A stretch of 64,000 nt of DNA from Henriciella sp. (GCF_029936995.1 NZ_JAPYRE010000003.1:186001-250000), one strand, 5' to 3'; shown: positions 1 to 9,092, numbered from the stretch's first letter. The notes: generated by a model not told the origin, from the letters alone. Program-made: numbers and translations.

Positions 1-263
<263 letters not shown>

Positions 264-308
264 ATCCGTGTTTCGCGCGTATCGGAGTCAGCCAGATAAA
301 GTGTGAGC

Positions 309-314
309 GAGGAG
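309..314 (+). promoter_or_regulatory. Ribosome binding site that decides the surE start
   Basis: GAGGAG lies 6 bases before a TTG codon at 321, and that TTG opens directly into the SurE N-terminus RILLTNDDG. An in-frame GTG at 303 has no comparable Shine-Dalgarno sequence and would add six residues not usual in the family. The TTG start is therefore preferred. Confidence 0.6.
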
Positions 315-320
315 AGCGCT

Positions 321-1082
321 TTGAGAATACTCCTGACAAATGATGATGGCATCAACGCACCGGGCCTTTCCATTCTGGAATCCATAGCGCGCGAGCTTTC
401 CGATGATGTCTGGATTGCCGCGCCAGAAGTTGAACAGTCCGGCCAGTCGCGCTCCATCACGCTGACCCAGCCTGTGCGGACGCGGAAGGTACGTGAGCAG
501 TGCTGGGCCGTTATGGGTACGCCGTCGGACTGTGTGCTGCTGGCCGTTCATGACCTGATGGAAAAGAAGCCCGACCTGATCCTGTCGGGCGTCAATCGCG
601 GGCAGAACATTGCCGATGACACAAGTCTTTCTGGTACGATTGCCGGGGCCATGTTCGGTATGCACCTGGGTGTTCCTTCCATCGCGCTCAGCCAGGCACA
701 GAGCTTCCGGGAACGTGGGTCGTTGCCATGGGAAACCTCAAAGCAATGGGGCGCAAAGGTTATTCGTCCTCTGATCGAGAAGGGCTGGCCGGATGATGTT
801 GTCATGAACGTGAACTTTCCTGACCGTGAGCCCGATGATGTGGCCGGTATCCAGATTACGCGTCAGGGCTTCCGCGATGAATCGATCATTCATACTGAGC
901 GGCGTGAGGATCTGCGTGGCAATGACTATTTCTGGATCGGTTTCCGCGGTCGGCTTTCACGGCCCGATGATGGCACGGACCTGCGGGCGATCTACGATGG
1001 ATGCATCTCCGTGACGCCGCTTCATGTGGACCTCACGCATAATCGCTATCTCGAGGAGCTGAAGGCCTCATGGCAGACCTGA
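321..1082 (+). CDS. surE: 5'/3'-nucleotidase SurE
   Basis: SurE is a metal-dependent cytoplasmic phosphatase that removes 5'- or 3'-phosphates from nucleoside monophosphates and acts in stress survival. The protein has 253 residues from the TTG start, the usual family size. The metal-binding acidic pair sits in LLTNDDG (residues 4-10), and the conserved SGVNRGQN segment with its asparagine lies near residue 93. A GTG at 303 would lengthen the protein by six residues. Its last 13 bases overlap the start of pcm, so the two are translationally coupled, as in many Proteobacteria. Confidence 0.95.
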   Translation: MRILLTNDDGINAPGLSILESIARELSDDVWIAAPEVEQSGQSRSITLTQPVRTRKVREQCWAVMGTPSDCVLLAVHDLMEKKPDLILSGVNRGQNIADDTSLSGTIAGAMFGMHLGVPSIALSQAQSFRERGSLPWETSKQWGAKVIRPLIEKGWPDDVVMNVNFPDREPDDVAGIQITRQGFRDESIIHTERREDLRGNDYFWIGFRGRLSRPDDGTDLRAIYDGCISVTPLHVDLTHNRYLEELKASWQT

Positions 1083-1723
1083 TCGCCGACCCATTCCGGG
1101 CAGCCAGGCTTATCCTGCTCTTACGCCGTCAGGGAATACGCGACGATGCAGTACTGGCGGCCATGGAAACTGTTGATCGTGGGGTCTTCGCGGCACCGTC
1201 GCTGGGAGATCTTGCCTATGAGGACACCGTTCTTCCGATCCCGTGTGGGCAGATCATTCCCAAACCGGTAGTCGTTGCGCAGCTTCTCGGAGCCCTGAAG
1301 GCCTCACCCGGTAAGGAAGACCGTATCCTCCTTGTCGGGGCAGGCAGCGGCTACATGACGGCCCTGCTGGCACAGATTGGCCGGCATGTCTGGGCCATTG
1401 ACCGTTATCAAAGACTTGTAACGGAGACCCGTGCGAAGCTGCATGAACTAAAAGTCGAGAATGTCAGCTTGACCCATGCTGATGGCTTGCAGGGCTGGAG
1501 CGCTCACAAGCCGTTCGACCGCATTCTGCTGACAGGCGCCGTCTCCGCGATACCAGAAGCGCTCACAGCCCAGCTTGCCAAGGATGGGGCGCTTGTCGCA
1601 CCTGTCAACAATGACGATGGCAGGCAGGTCATCCGGCGCTTGGGCGCGGACGGGCAAGAGAAGGATTATGCTATCCTTGAACCGTTGCCGGAGCTTCGAA
1701 AGGGGCGATCAGCCCAGCTCTAG
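1070..1723 (+). CDS. pcm: Protein-L-isoaspartate O-methyltransferase family protein
   Basis: This is a 217-residue SAM-dependent methyltransferase of the PIMT family, which repairs isoaspartyl residues in ageing proteins. The SAM-binding loop is VGAGSGY at about residues 89-95, followed by an acidic residue in WAIDRY that would hold the ribose. The family's substrate loop, normally a TISxP pattern, reads GQIIPKP at residues 60-66, so the serine is missing. The position directly after and overlapping surE supports Pcm. The fold is clear, but isoaspartyl specificity is less sure because of the changed loop. Confidence 0.88.
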   Translation: MADLIADPFRAARLILLLRRQGIRDDAVLAAMETVDRGVFAAPSLGDLAYEDTVLPIPCGQIIPKPVVVAQLLGALKASPGKEDRILLVGAGSGYMTALLAQIGRHVWAIDRYQRLVTETRAKLHELKVENVSLTHADGLQGWSAHKPFDRILLTGAVSAIPEALTAQLAKDGALVAPVNNDDGRQVIRRLGADGQEKDYAILEPLPELRKGRSAQL

Positions 1724-1726
1724 TCG

Positions 1727-2134
1727 CTATTCGTTATCGACGCCCGCGCATTCGCCCTCGGCGGCAACACTTGCGCCAGCAGAGGCTGCTGCACAGGCAT
1801 TGCTGTAAGTGTGGCCATCACACCCGCAGACCGGTGCATATTCCTGTGTGCAAACTTCCGGAATAGGGGTGCATGTGCCGCTGCCATCCATGATTTCGAG
1901 ACATTGCCCGTCAGGTTGCTTGCAATAGAGGCCGGAGGGGCATGTCACACCGCCAAGGCCACCGCACTGGGCACCCTCGGCGTCTGGTGCTGGGGCAGGC
2001 TTCTCAGTCGCAGGCCCGTCTTGAGACACGGGCACATCTTCCTGCGGTGTAGAGGCAGGCGCTGGATCTTGCGTGTTGGTTGGCTGGCAGGCTGCCAGTG
2101 CCATAATAAAAAGTGGAATCGTCAAAAAGCGCAT
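1727..2134 (-). CDS. Kazal-type serine protease inhibitor domain lipoprotein
   Basis: This 135-residue protein looks like a secreted lipoprotein. The signal sequence ends in the lipobox LAAC (Cys16), and a proline/alanine/acid-rich linker follows to about residue 55. A cysteine-rich half comes next. Residues 57-88 hold four closely spaced cysteines around CGGLGGVTCPSGLYC. Residues 88-129 carry the Kazal pattern PVCGCDGHTYSNAC, ending in GEC. Kazal domains block serine proteases by inserting a loop into the active site. The start at 2134 is chosen because it begins the signal peptide; an upstream in-frame ATG at 2203 would add 23 non-signal residues. It converges on pcm with a 3-base gap. The natural target protease cannot be told from sequence. 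Confidence 0.85.
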   Translation of the reverse strand: MRFLTIPLFIMALAACQPTNTQDPAPASTPQEDVPVSQDGPATEKPAPAPDAEGAQCGGLGGVTCPSGLYCKQPDGQCLEIMDGSGTCTPIPEVCTQEYAPVCGCDGHTYSNACAAASAGASVAAEGECAGVDNE

Positions 2135-2238
2135 ACCTGGCCCCCAGTGCAGGTTCGTTCTGACAAAAGACATGCCCAGGCCGCTTTGGCAAGCATAAGA
2201 CAAGCAGCCTGGGCATGTTTTTATTGATTATCCGGATC

Positions 2239-3156
2239 TCAGCCCTTTTTGCCTTCGGCAAGGCGGGCGAAGATGTTCTGACCGTGCTCACCACCCATGT
2301 TGAAATGGGTCTGTGTGGACTTGTCGGTAATCTCGTCCCATTTCTCCGCGACGGCTTCGGCTGTCAGTTCATCGCCCTGTCCGACATAGGCACCCTTGGT
2401 CTCAACAATTTCTGCCATGGAAAAAGCACCGGCACCAGCAGACAGGACCATGCCCGTGGGCGCGTCATCCTTGACGAGATTCATCACGCCGGGGGTGATG
2501 TATTCCGGTTTCAGTTGCTCCAGCGTTTCCGGCGGCATGAGGCCTTCCGTCATGCGGGTGGCTGCGACCGGGCAGACAGCGTTGATCTTGATGTTGTTTT
2601 TGGCCCCCTCGATCTTGAGTGTATTCATGAGGCCGACAAGACCGAGCTTCGCGGCGCCATAATTTGCCTGCCCGAAATTGCCGTAAAGACCGGTCGAGGA
2701 GGTGGTCACGACGATGCGGCCGTGATTTTGCTCTTTCATGATATCCCAGACAGCCTTGATCGGCTTGAAAGACCCCATCAGGTGAACATCGACGACAAGC
2801 TCAATGTCTTCCATCGTCATCTTGCCAAATGATTTGTCGCGCAAGATGCCGGCATTGGCGATTAGAATATCGATACGGCCCCACTTCGCCATGGCGTCGT
2901 CGACCATTTTCTTGACGCCGGCATCATCGGTCACGGAAGAGCCGTTCGCGATGGCTTCCCCGCCCATGGCCTCGATTTCCTTGACCACTTTGTCCGCGGC
3001 TTCCGAGCTGCCACCTGAGCCGTCCATGGAAGCGCCGAGATCATTGACCACGACCTTTGCACCACGCCGAGCAAGATCCAGGGCGTGGCAACGGCCGACG
3101 CCGCCGCCTGCACCGGTTACAATGGCAACGCGATCATCAAAACGGATTTCTGACAT
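2239..3156 (-). CDS. SDR family NAD(P)-dependent dehydrogenase, MFE-2/17-beta-HSD4-like
   Basis: This is a 305-residue short-chain dehydrogenase with a Rossmann start VTGAGGGVGRCHA (about 14-26), the IANAGILRD motif, and the catalytic Ser/Tyr/Lys set in TTSSTGLYGNFGQANYGAAK. The GRCHA turn, the NDLGASMDGSGGSS segment and the length match the 3-hydroxyacyl-CoA dehydrogenase part of peroxisomal multifunctional enzyme type 2, which oxidises 3-hydroxyacyl-CoA in beta-oxidation. The C-terminal 60 residues extend past the core SDR fold, as in that group. A strong Shine-Dalgarno GAGGAG lies 9 bases upstream of the ATG. The exact substrate is inference. Confidence 0.93.
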   Translation of the reverse strand: MSEIRFDDRVAIVTGAGGGVGRCHALDLARRGAKVVVNDLGASMDGSGGSSEAADKVVKEIEAMGGEAIANGSSVTDDAGVKKMVDDAMAKWGRIDILIANAGILRDKSFGKMTMEDIELVVDVHLMGSFKPIKAVWDIMKEQNHGRIVVTTSSTGLYGNFGQANYGAAKLGLVGLMNTLKIEGAKNNIKINAVCPVAATRMTEGLMPPETLEQLKPEYITPGVMNLVKDDAPTGMVLSAGAGAFSMAEIVETKGAYVGQGDELTAEAVAEKWDEITDKSTQTHFNMGGEHGQNIFARLAEGKKG

Positions 3157-3307
3157 GGATTAAGACTCCTCGAATGCTTGAAAATTCAATCACGAGCCTT
3201 GCAGCACCGGTTCGCAGGATCGTCAAGCGGTTGCGCTACGTCACACCTTGCTGGAATGGATGTGGCGTGCTGCATTTTCCCCGTAAACAGCAAGAGGAGG
3301 ATTCACC

Positions 3308-3676
3308 ATGCTGGCCTATGTAACTCTCGGCAGTAACGACACTGAAAAGGCCCTGGCTTTTTACGATGCGCTTATGCCTGAACTCGGCGCCAAGCGGTTC
3401 TTCGACAATGAGCGGCTTTATTTTTATGGCACTGGCCCCGGCCAACCCATGCTGGCGATTGGTGGGACGTATGACGGTGAGCAAGCCACATGCGGTAATG
3501 GCGTGATGCCGGCGCTCGCCTGTCCGGATAATGAAACAGTCGATCGTGTTTACAAGAAAGCCATGGAGCTTGGCGCCAAGGATGAAGGTGAGCCGGGAAA
3601 CCGCATGCCGACATTCTACGGCGCCTACTTCCGTGACCCCGATGGTCACAAGATCTGTGTCTGCAAACTCGGCTAG
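3308..3676 (+). CDS. VOC family (glyoxalase/bleomycin resistance fold) protein
   Basis: This is a 122-residue single VOC-fold protein that opens LAYVTLGSNDTEKALAFYDALMP and closes FRDPDGHKICVCKLG, the typical beginning and end of a glyoxalase-type metal-binding module. The conserved late acidic or histidine positions (YFRDPDGHK) suggest a metal site, but the substrate is unknown. A GAGGAGG ribosome binding site sits 7 bases before the ATG. It is divergent from the SDR gene, and the 151-bp gap presumably carries both promoters. Confidence 0.9.
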   Translation: MLAYVTLGSNDTEKALAFYDALMPELGAKRFFDNERLYFYGTGPGQPMLAIGGTYDGEQATCGNGVMPALACPDNETVDRVYKKAMELGAKDEGEPGNRMPTFYGAYFRDPDGHKICVCKLG

Positions 3677-3692
3677 CAAGGTCCTGCAAAAA

Positions 3693-3724
3693 AGAACCGC
3701 CAGTCGTCAAAGACTGGCGGTTCT
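3693..3724 (-). terminator. Rho-independent terminator of the 88-residue protein gene
   Basis: A perfect 13-bp stem (3693-3705 with 3712-3724) encloses a 6-base loop. Read on the minus strand it is followed at once by a run of six T, the classic intrinsic terminator. It closes the minus-strand gene ending at 3750 and may also stop plus-strand transcripts of the VOC gene, whose coding end is 17 bases away. Confidence 0.85.
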
Positions 3725-3749
3725 CTGTTATCAAGCACCTTGAAGCTGA

Positions 3750-4016
3750 CTATGCGGCCGAAACTTCTTCCAGGTCGCCTTCCCTCAGCAGGCGCAGAAC
3801 CGCATCATCAATATAGCGTGTCAGCGGGCTCCCATCAGTTTCTTTCTGGCGGCTAGCCCAGTCGGTGTGGCTTTCACGCAGGTCGCGCAGTTTAGCCATG
3901 CGCACATCCAGAGGCTCCGAAGAATTGCTTACGGCGTCGACCTGGTCGGTTGAAACCGGACGCGGCTCCATGGAAACATTCTGTTCTCTCAATGGGACAA
4001 AATTTTTCTGTTTCAT
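3750..4016 (-). CDS. Small conserved-looking protein of unknown function (88 aa)
   Basis: I do not recognise this family. The 88-residue protein has no signal peptide or membrane segment. The N-terminal half is polar and probably disordered. The C-terminal half is charged and likely helical (AKLRDLRESHTDWASRQKE, then LTRYIDDAVLRLLREGDLEEV). It is probably real: AGAAGGAG lies 5 bases before the ATG and a perfect intrinsic terminator follows, so it looks like a monocistronic transcript. A small regulatory or adaptor role is possible but not shown by anything here. Confidence 0.75.
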   Translation of the reverse strand: MKQKNFVPLREQNVSMEPRPVSTDQVDAVSNSSEPLDVRMAKLRDLRESHTDWASRQKETDGSPLTRYIDDAVLRLLREGDLEEVSAA

Positions 4017-4162
4017 GATTTTCTCCTTCTGGACAAATATTCAATAAACCAACGGGCAGCCGGGCTTGTTGTTCCGGCCTGCACATGGCTCTGAAGATCA
4101 GGGGTAGAGCGTCGTCGCGTCGCAGGCTAAGGCTGATTCATCCGTGAAATGAGGAGACGGGC

Positions 4163-5446
4163 ATGGAATGGGGCTGGGACAATGCACGCGCGCTGATTGG
4201 CATTGCGCTGATCTTCGCGATTGGGTGGCTTTTGTCAGAACGGCGCCAGAACTTTCCCTGGCGCATTGTGCTTGGCGCTGTCGGGATACAGTTCGCTTTT
4301 GCATTACTTCTTTTTGGCATTCCCCCGGTCCGTGACATACTATTCAGAGCGAATGTTATCGTTGATGGCCTTCAGGAAGCCACTCGAAACGGAACGAGTT
4401 TCGTCTTCGGTTATGTCGGGGACAATCAGGCCGCCAGCGAGATCATGACAGGTGATGCGCCACCGCTGTTTTTCTTCCAGATACTTCCCGTCGTCATCGT
4501 AGTTGCAGCCCTGTCGGCGATCCTCTGGCACTGGCATATCCTGCGCTGGATAACAAAAGGCTTCGCATTCGTCTTCCGTAAGGCGATGGGGCTCGGTGGG
4601 GCGACTTCGCTTGCCGTATCGGCCAATGTTTTCATGGGCATGACGGAAGCGCCCGTGCTCATCAAGCCGTATATCAAGGGCATGACGCGGTCTGAAATCT
4701 TCATCCTCATGACGGCAGGTTTTGCAACGATCGCCGGCAGCGTGCTCGTCATCTATACGACCTTTCTTGAAGGTGTGATGGCCAATCCGCTAGCCCAGCT
4801 TCTGACGGCCTCTATCATTGCCGCACCGGCTGCTGTTGCCATGGCGATGACCATGGTTCCGGAAACCACTGATGAAACAGAGCGCGCGCATGAGCCGGAT
4901 TTCGAATATGAATCGACGATGGACGCGTTCGCGACAGGGGCTTCAGACGGTCTGAAGATCGTGCTCAACATCGCGACCATGCTGATCGCTGCGCTGGCGC
5001 TGCTCTGGCTTGCGAATGCCGGATTGGGTGCATTCCCTCAGGTGAACGGCGAACCGCTCTCAATTCAGCGTATCCTGGGCTGGATATTCGCGCCGCTGAT
5101 GTACATGATTGGCGTGCCTTGGCAGGAAGCCTCGCTCTCAGGTTCGCTGATGGGCATCAAGACGGTGTTGACGGAATTCGTCGCCTTTATCGAACTTGGT
5201 GCGGTACCTGAAGATGCGATGGAACCGCGTACGCGCATCATTACGGCCCACGCCATTTGCGGTTTCGCCAATTTCGGCTCGATCGGCATCCTGATTGGCG
5301 GGCTGAACATCATCTCGCCGGAACGGCGCGATACATTCCTTGAACTGGCCTGGAAGACACTCATCGCCGGCACGCTCGCAACATGCTTGTCCGGCGCTGT
5401 TGTCGGCGCGCTTCCTGTTCAGCTGTTTACAGGCGGGACAGGCTGA
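4163..5446 (+). CDS. Concentrative nucleoside transporter (CNT/NupC family)
   Basis: This 427-residue inner-membrane permease couples nucleoside import to H+ or Na+ entry. It is hydrophobic throughout, with the N-terminal gate segment and the central nucleoside core. Recognisable family stretches are NVFMGMTEAPVLIKPYI (about 158-174), MTRSEIFILMTAGFATIAGS, and the second core repeat LTEFVAFIELG followed by AHAICGFANFGSIGILIGGL. Length and motif order are normal for CNT. GAGGAG-like bases lie just before the ATG. A TonB-dependent receptor starts 82 bases downstream on the same strand, suggesting a paired outer and inner membrane uptake route. Confidence 0.94.
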   Translation: MEWGWDNARALIGIALIFAIGWLLSERRQNFPWRIVLGAVGIQFAFALLLFGIPPVRDILFRANVIVDGLQEATRNGTSFVFGYVGDNQAASEIMTGDAPPLFFFQILPVVIVVAALSAILWHWHILRWITKGFAFVFRKAMGLGGATSLAVSANVFMGMTEAPVLIKPYIKGMTRSEIFILMTAGFATIAGSVLVIYTTFLEGVMANPLAQLLTASIIAAPAAVAMAMTMVPETTDETERAHEPDFEYESTMDAFATGASDGLKIVLNIATMLIAALALLWLANAGLGAFPQVNGEPLSIQRILGWIFAPLMYMIGVPWQEASLSGSLMGIKTVLTEFVAFIELGAVPEDAMEPRTRIITAHAICGFANFGSIGILIGGLNIISPERRDTFLELAWKTLIAGTLATCLSGAVVGALPVQLFTGGTG

Positions 5447-5528
5447 CGCAGCGAAGGGACTCGTCAGCCAGTGTACATCGCACTAGAACTTCTGAGAGTA
5501 CTTTTCCTCCTACTGTCAGGTTCATATC

Positions 5529-7613
5529 ATGCCGCTTCGACGCCTGCTTGCGACAACAGTCAGTCTTGCCTTTCTGAGTGCGGCTTGTGCCGGTGTCGCT
5601 TCAGCGCAGGTATCTGACGAGGAGGGTCAGACTGTCACCGTAAGTGGTGACGAAAGGCTCATGCCTATTCGTGTATATGGAGACCGGTCGTCCGAACAGC
5701 CAGGAAGTGTGGCTGCGGTAGGTGCTGAAGCCATAGATGACATCAATGCAGACCACCCGGCTGAAATCCTCAATGAGCTGCCGGGCGTCAACATTCACCT
5801 GAACTCCGGGCAGGAGCACCTCCTTGCCATCCGTTCGCCGGTTCTGACAGGCGGAGCCGGGCAGGGCAGTTTCCTTGTCCTGCAAAATGGCGTGCCGACA
5901 CGCTCACCCGCCTTTGGTAATGTAAATAGCCTGTTCGAAATTCACCATGACGTGGCCGAAGCGATCGAGGTCGTACGCGGGCCGGGTTCGGCGAAATATG
6001 GCTCAAACGCGGTCCACGGGCTCATTAACGTGATCCTCGGTGAGCCAGATAGCGGGGATTATCTCGACACCCGCCTGTCAGGCTCAACGCTCAACCGCTA
6101 CAAGAGCGACCTGACTGGCAACCTGTCCAATAAAGCGCGCCTGTCCCTTTCCCTGCAGGACGATGCCGGTTGGCGCGCCAATACCGGGGTTGAGCAGCAA
6201 AAGCTTTCTGGCAGCTATGCCTTCGAGGCTGGCGGCTGGGATGGTCTCGCCTGGATTTCAGCGTCCAATCTCAATCAGGAGACGGCAGGCTTCCTGCAGG
6301 GCTTCAAGGCTTACCGCGATGACGAGACGGCGAAGACCAACCCGAATCCGGAAGCCTACCGGGATGCTCAATGGGCCATGGGCGCGGTACGGCTAACGCG
6401 CCCGCTCGGGCCGGGCGAGCTTACGCTGACACCGTTCTATCGTTGGCAGGATATGGAGTTTGCCCAGCACTTCCTGCCGAATGGAGGGGTGGAAGAGAAC
6501 GGTCATGATGCTTTCGGGCTCCAGTCAAAATACGAGATCAAGACATCCGAGCGACTGACATGGCGCGTAGGCGCAGATGTGGATCTCGCGTCGGGCTGGC
6601 TGAAGGAAACCCAGCTTGAACCCTTCGGCTTCTTCCCTGGGGATGACCGTTTTCCGGTGGGGGTGCACTATGACTATGAGGTGGACACGACTGTGCTTGG
6701 CCTGTGGGGTGAGGCGGAGTGGGCCGTATCCGACACGGTCAGGGTGCTCGCGGGGCTGCGCGGTGAAACGCATGAGTATGATTACACAACCGCTGTTCCG
6801 GCCGGTGTGAATGGCCGCTTCAAGGTGCCAGCCGACCGGGAAGACAGCTATGACCTGTTGACGCCTAAACTCGGCGCAATCTGGACCCCCCAGGGCAGCA
6901 CCATCAGCTATTTCGTCAACTATGCCCGTGGCGAGCGCGCACCGCAGGCTTCGGACCTCTACCGCCTGCAATCCCAGCAGGGCATTGCTGAAGCAGACAT
7001 CGAGCGGCTGGACAGCATTGAAGCTGGTGCGCGAGGAAGCGCCATTCAGGGCCGTCTGGTATTCGACGTTGCTGCCTACTACGCTGAGAAGGAAAACTTC
7101 TTCTTCCGCGATTCCGATGGTCTCAACGTTACAGACGGCTCCACGAAGCATCAGGGTATTGAGGCGAATGCATCATGGGATGTGCTTGGCGATGGTGTGT
7201 TCACCGTCGCCGGCACGGCGAGCTATGCTGAGCATACATACACCTTCGACCGGGTTGTCGCTTCCGGCTCCGAAATCATCCGTTCCGGTGCCGAGGTTGA
7301 TACCGCGCCGAACTGGCTGGGTGATTTGCGGCTGACCTGGCGTCCGACTGAGGCCTTCGAGGCGAGCGTGTCGGCTGAGTATACAGGAGAGTACTTTACC
7401 GACCCCGGCAACACGCAGACCTATCCGGGCCATACCGTCACCAATGCCCGGCTGGAATATGCCTTCCACGAAAATCTCGAGGCTTTCGTGATCGTGCGTA
7501 ACCTGTTCGATCTCAATTATGCCGACAGGGCCGATCTGGCTTTTGGCTCAACACGTTATTTTCCAGGCGAACCACTGAACGCGACGTTTGGTATCCGTAA
7601 GCGCTTCGACTAG
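5529..7613 (+). CDS. TonB-dependent outer-membrane receptor
   Basis: This is a 694-residue gated beta-barrel importer. Residues 1-26 form a signal peptide ending ASA. The plug follows, with LNELPGVNIHL, VLQNGVPTRSP and the conserved IEVVRGPGSAKYGSNAVHG near residue 155. The remainder alternates aromatic strands typical of a 22-strand barrel and ends IRKRFD. Length is at the short end for the family, near the vitamin B12/small siderophore type. Its substrate is unknown. The CNT transporter immediately upstream makes a nucleoside or related compound a reasonable guess. No Fur box or riboswitch was recognised in the 82-base gap. Confidence 0.95.
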   Translation: MPLRRLLATTVSLAFLSAACAGVASAQVSDEEGQTVTVSGDERLMPIRVYGDRSSEQPGSVAAVGAEAIDDINADHPAEILNELPGVNIHLNSGQEHLLAIRSPVLTGGAGQGSFLVLQNGVPTRSPAFGNVNSLFEIHHDVAEAIEVVRGPGSAKYGSNAVHGLINVILGEPDSGDYLDTRLSGSTLNRYKSDLTGNLSNKARLSLSLQDDAGWRANTGVEQQKLSGSYAFEAGGWDGLAWISASNLNQETAGFLQGFKAYRDDETAKTNPNPEAYRDAQWAMGAVRLTRPLGPGELTLTPFYRWQDMEFAQHFLPNGGVEENGHDAFGLQSKYEIKTSERLTWRVGADVDLASGWLKETQLEPFGFFPGDDRFPVGVHYDYEVDTTVLGLWGEAEWAVSDTVRVLAGLRGETHEYDYTTAVPAGVNGRFKVPADREDSYDLLTPKLGAIWTPQGSTISYFVNYARGERAPQASDLYRLQSQQGIAEADIERLDSIEAGARGSAIQGRLVFDVAAYYAEKENFFFRDSDGLNVTDGSTKHQGIEANASWDVLGDGVFTVAGTASYAEHTYTFDRVVASGSEIIRSGAEVDTAPNWLGDLRLTWRPTEAFEASVSAEYTGEYFTDPGNTQTYPGHTVTNARLEYAFHENLEAFVIVRNLFDLNYADRADLAFGSTRYFPGEPLNATFGIRKRFD

Positions 7614-7690
7614 CGCAAGGTAAGGGTTCGACAAGGTGAGCCTCTGCTTCTAGGAGAGTTCACAAAACGGCATTCAGGAGGAAATCCAAG

Positions 7691-8302
7691 ATGAAACTCT
7701 ATCACAGCCCGAAGGCCCCGAACCCGGAACGTGTCACCAATTTCCTGAAGGTGAAGGGCAAGCTCGATGCGGTCGAGATCGAGGAAATTTCGATCATGAA
7801 GCAGGAGCACAAGACCGACGAGTACCGGAATGTTTCTCCATTCGCGCAGGTGCCTGCGCTTGTTCTTGATGACGGCACGAAACTGACCGAGAGCCGTGCA
7901 ATCTGTACCTATTTCGAGGGTATTTTCCCCGAGCCAAATCTTATGGGTAAGGACCCGAAAGAGAAGGCCCTGATCGAGATGTGGGACAGGCGGATCGAAC
8001 TGATGCTGTTCATGCAGTTCGCGACCTGGTTCCGAAACGCACATGAAGCCATGGCGCCGTTGGAAGTCCCACAGTCAGCCGAAGCTGCCGCGAAGGGCGA
8101 GAAGAATGCCAAGGGCTTTGTGAAGAAGCTTGACCAGCATCTCGTTGGCAATGATTTTGTGGCGGCCAATCGCTTTTCCATTGCCGATATTTCACTCTTT
8201 ATCGCCTGCGGTTTTGCCGGCGTCATGAAGTGGCAGCCGCACAAGGAACTGGACAATCTGGGCGCATGGTATGCGCGGGCTGGAGAGAAGCTCGCTGGTT
8301 AG
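7691..8302 (+). CDS. Glutathione S-transferase family protein
   Basis: This is a 203-residue cytosolic GST. The N-terminal thioredoxin-like domain contains MKLYHSPKAPNPERV, the cis-proline region FAQVPALVLDDG and the glutathione-gamma-Glu contact LTESRAICTYFE. The C-terminal helical domain includes FSIADISLFIACGF, the N-capping box region. It would conjugate or reduce substrates with glutathione, consistent with gshA and gor elsewhere in the window. A strong AGGAGG sits 9 bases before the ATG. Class cannot be fixed by eye. Confidence 0.93.
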   Translation: MKLYHSPKAPNPERVTNFLKVKGKLDAVEIEEISIMKQEHKTDEYRNVSPFAQVPALVLDDGTKLTESRAICTYFEGIFPEPNLMGKDPKEKALIEMWDRRIELMLFMQFATWFRNAHEAMAPLEVPQSAEAAAKGEKNAKGFVKKLDQHLVGNDFVAANRFSIADISLFIACGFAGVMKWQPHKELDNLGAWYARAGEKLAG

Positions 8303-8313
8303 GCGCTTGCGTA

Positions 8314-9033
8314 TCACGCGCTGCGAGATTTGAAGGCGACAGTCTTCATATAGGGTGCTCTGGATGGGGAGGGTTGCACCGGTTGCAGCGTGTCGAGATG
8401 ACGGAAGCGAAACTCTGAAGGATCTCCGAAACTGTTTTTCCCGCCAGCTCGCACGGCGCGATGCATGGCGTTGCGGCTGAGAAGGTTCACGCCGAGATCT
8501 TTCAGAGCTAGTCGAAAAAGGTCATCGGCCCGCTTTCGGGCATTTTCATCGCCCGGGGCACCTATCGCGTAGAGCCAGTCATGTATGACGGCTGCCTCTG
8601 CGTGCTTCCCGAATGGGGCGATCAGCCAACGTGCCCAACCGGGAATGGAGGCAAAATCCGTGACATAGCGCTGTGGCGCGACGACTGATGTCCGGATGCT
8701 CTTGAACCAGCGAACGTAGGCAAAGGGCCTGGAAATGACCGCGATGCGCCTATTCTCTCTCAGGTCTCGTGGCACCACAATGATAGCAAGCGCGTCGATG
8801 AACCCGTCTTCTGCTCTTGTCAGGAACTCGGCTGCATCCGGAATACTCCGGTGCATTTCAGCCTTTTCCATTTGTTCGCGAACAATACGGCCAGCTGGAG
8901 GCGGCGGGTCAAGTTCCGCAATAACCTCCTCAGTATTCTCACAACCCGATTCACAGGCCGCCAGGGCAGACATGACGTTTACACGGGTTTTTTCGCTATC
9001 CGATCCGGTATCGGGAGGAGTATGCCGCACCAT
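8314..9033 (-). CDS. DUF1353 domain protein
   Basis: This 239-residue protein has a DUF1353 core: RYVTDFASIPGWARWLIAP (about 122-140) and AAVIHDWLYAIG (147-158), then a helical tail with the ADDLFRLALKDLGV pattern. DUF1353 proteins are found in bacteria and in tailed phages; their biochemical role is not established. The first 70 residues are an unrelated, acidic and proline-containing extension with no clear signal peptide. AGGAG lies 7 bases before the ATG. It converges on the GST gene with an 11-base gap. It could be phage-derived, but no other phage gene is nearby. Confidence 0.85.
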   Translation of the reverse strand: MVRHTPPDTGSDSEKTRVNVMSALAACESGCENTEEVIAELDPPPPAGRIVREQMEKAEMHRSIPDAAEFLTRAEDGFIDALAIIVVPRDLRENRRIAVISRPFAYVRWFKSIRTSVVAPQRYVTDFASIPGWARWLIAPFGKHAEAAVIHDWLYAIGAPGDENARKRADDLFRLALKDLGVNLLSRNAMHRAVRAGGKNSFGDPSEFRFRHLDTLQPVQPSPSRAPYMKTVAFKSRSA

Positions 9034-9092
9034 TTCAGATCTCCTGTCTGGCTTGAAGCCTAGCAGGAAAGCGCAGCAATCGCATTACACGA

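Noticed and set aside
5447-5528. Possible riboswitch (cobalamin or other) ahead of the TonB-dependent receptor
   Set aside because: The gap is only 82 bases and shows no B12-box or other recognisable aptamer core.
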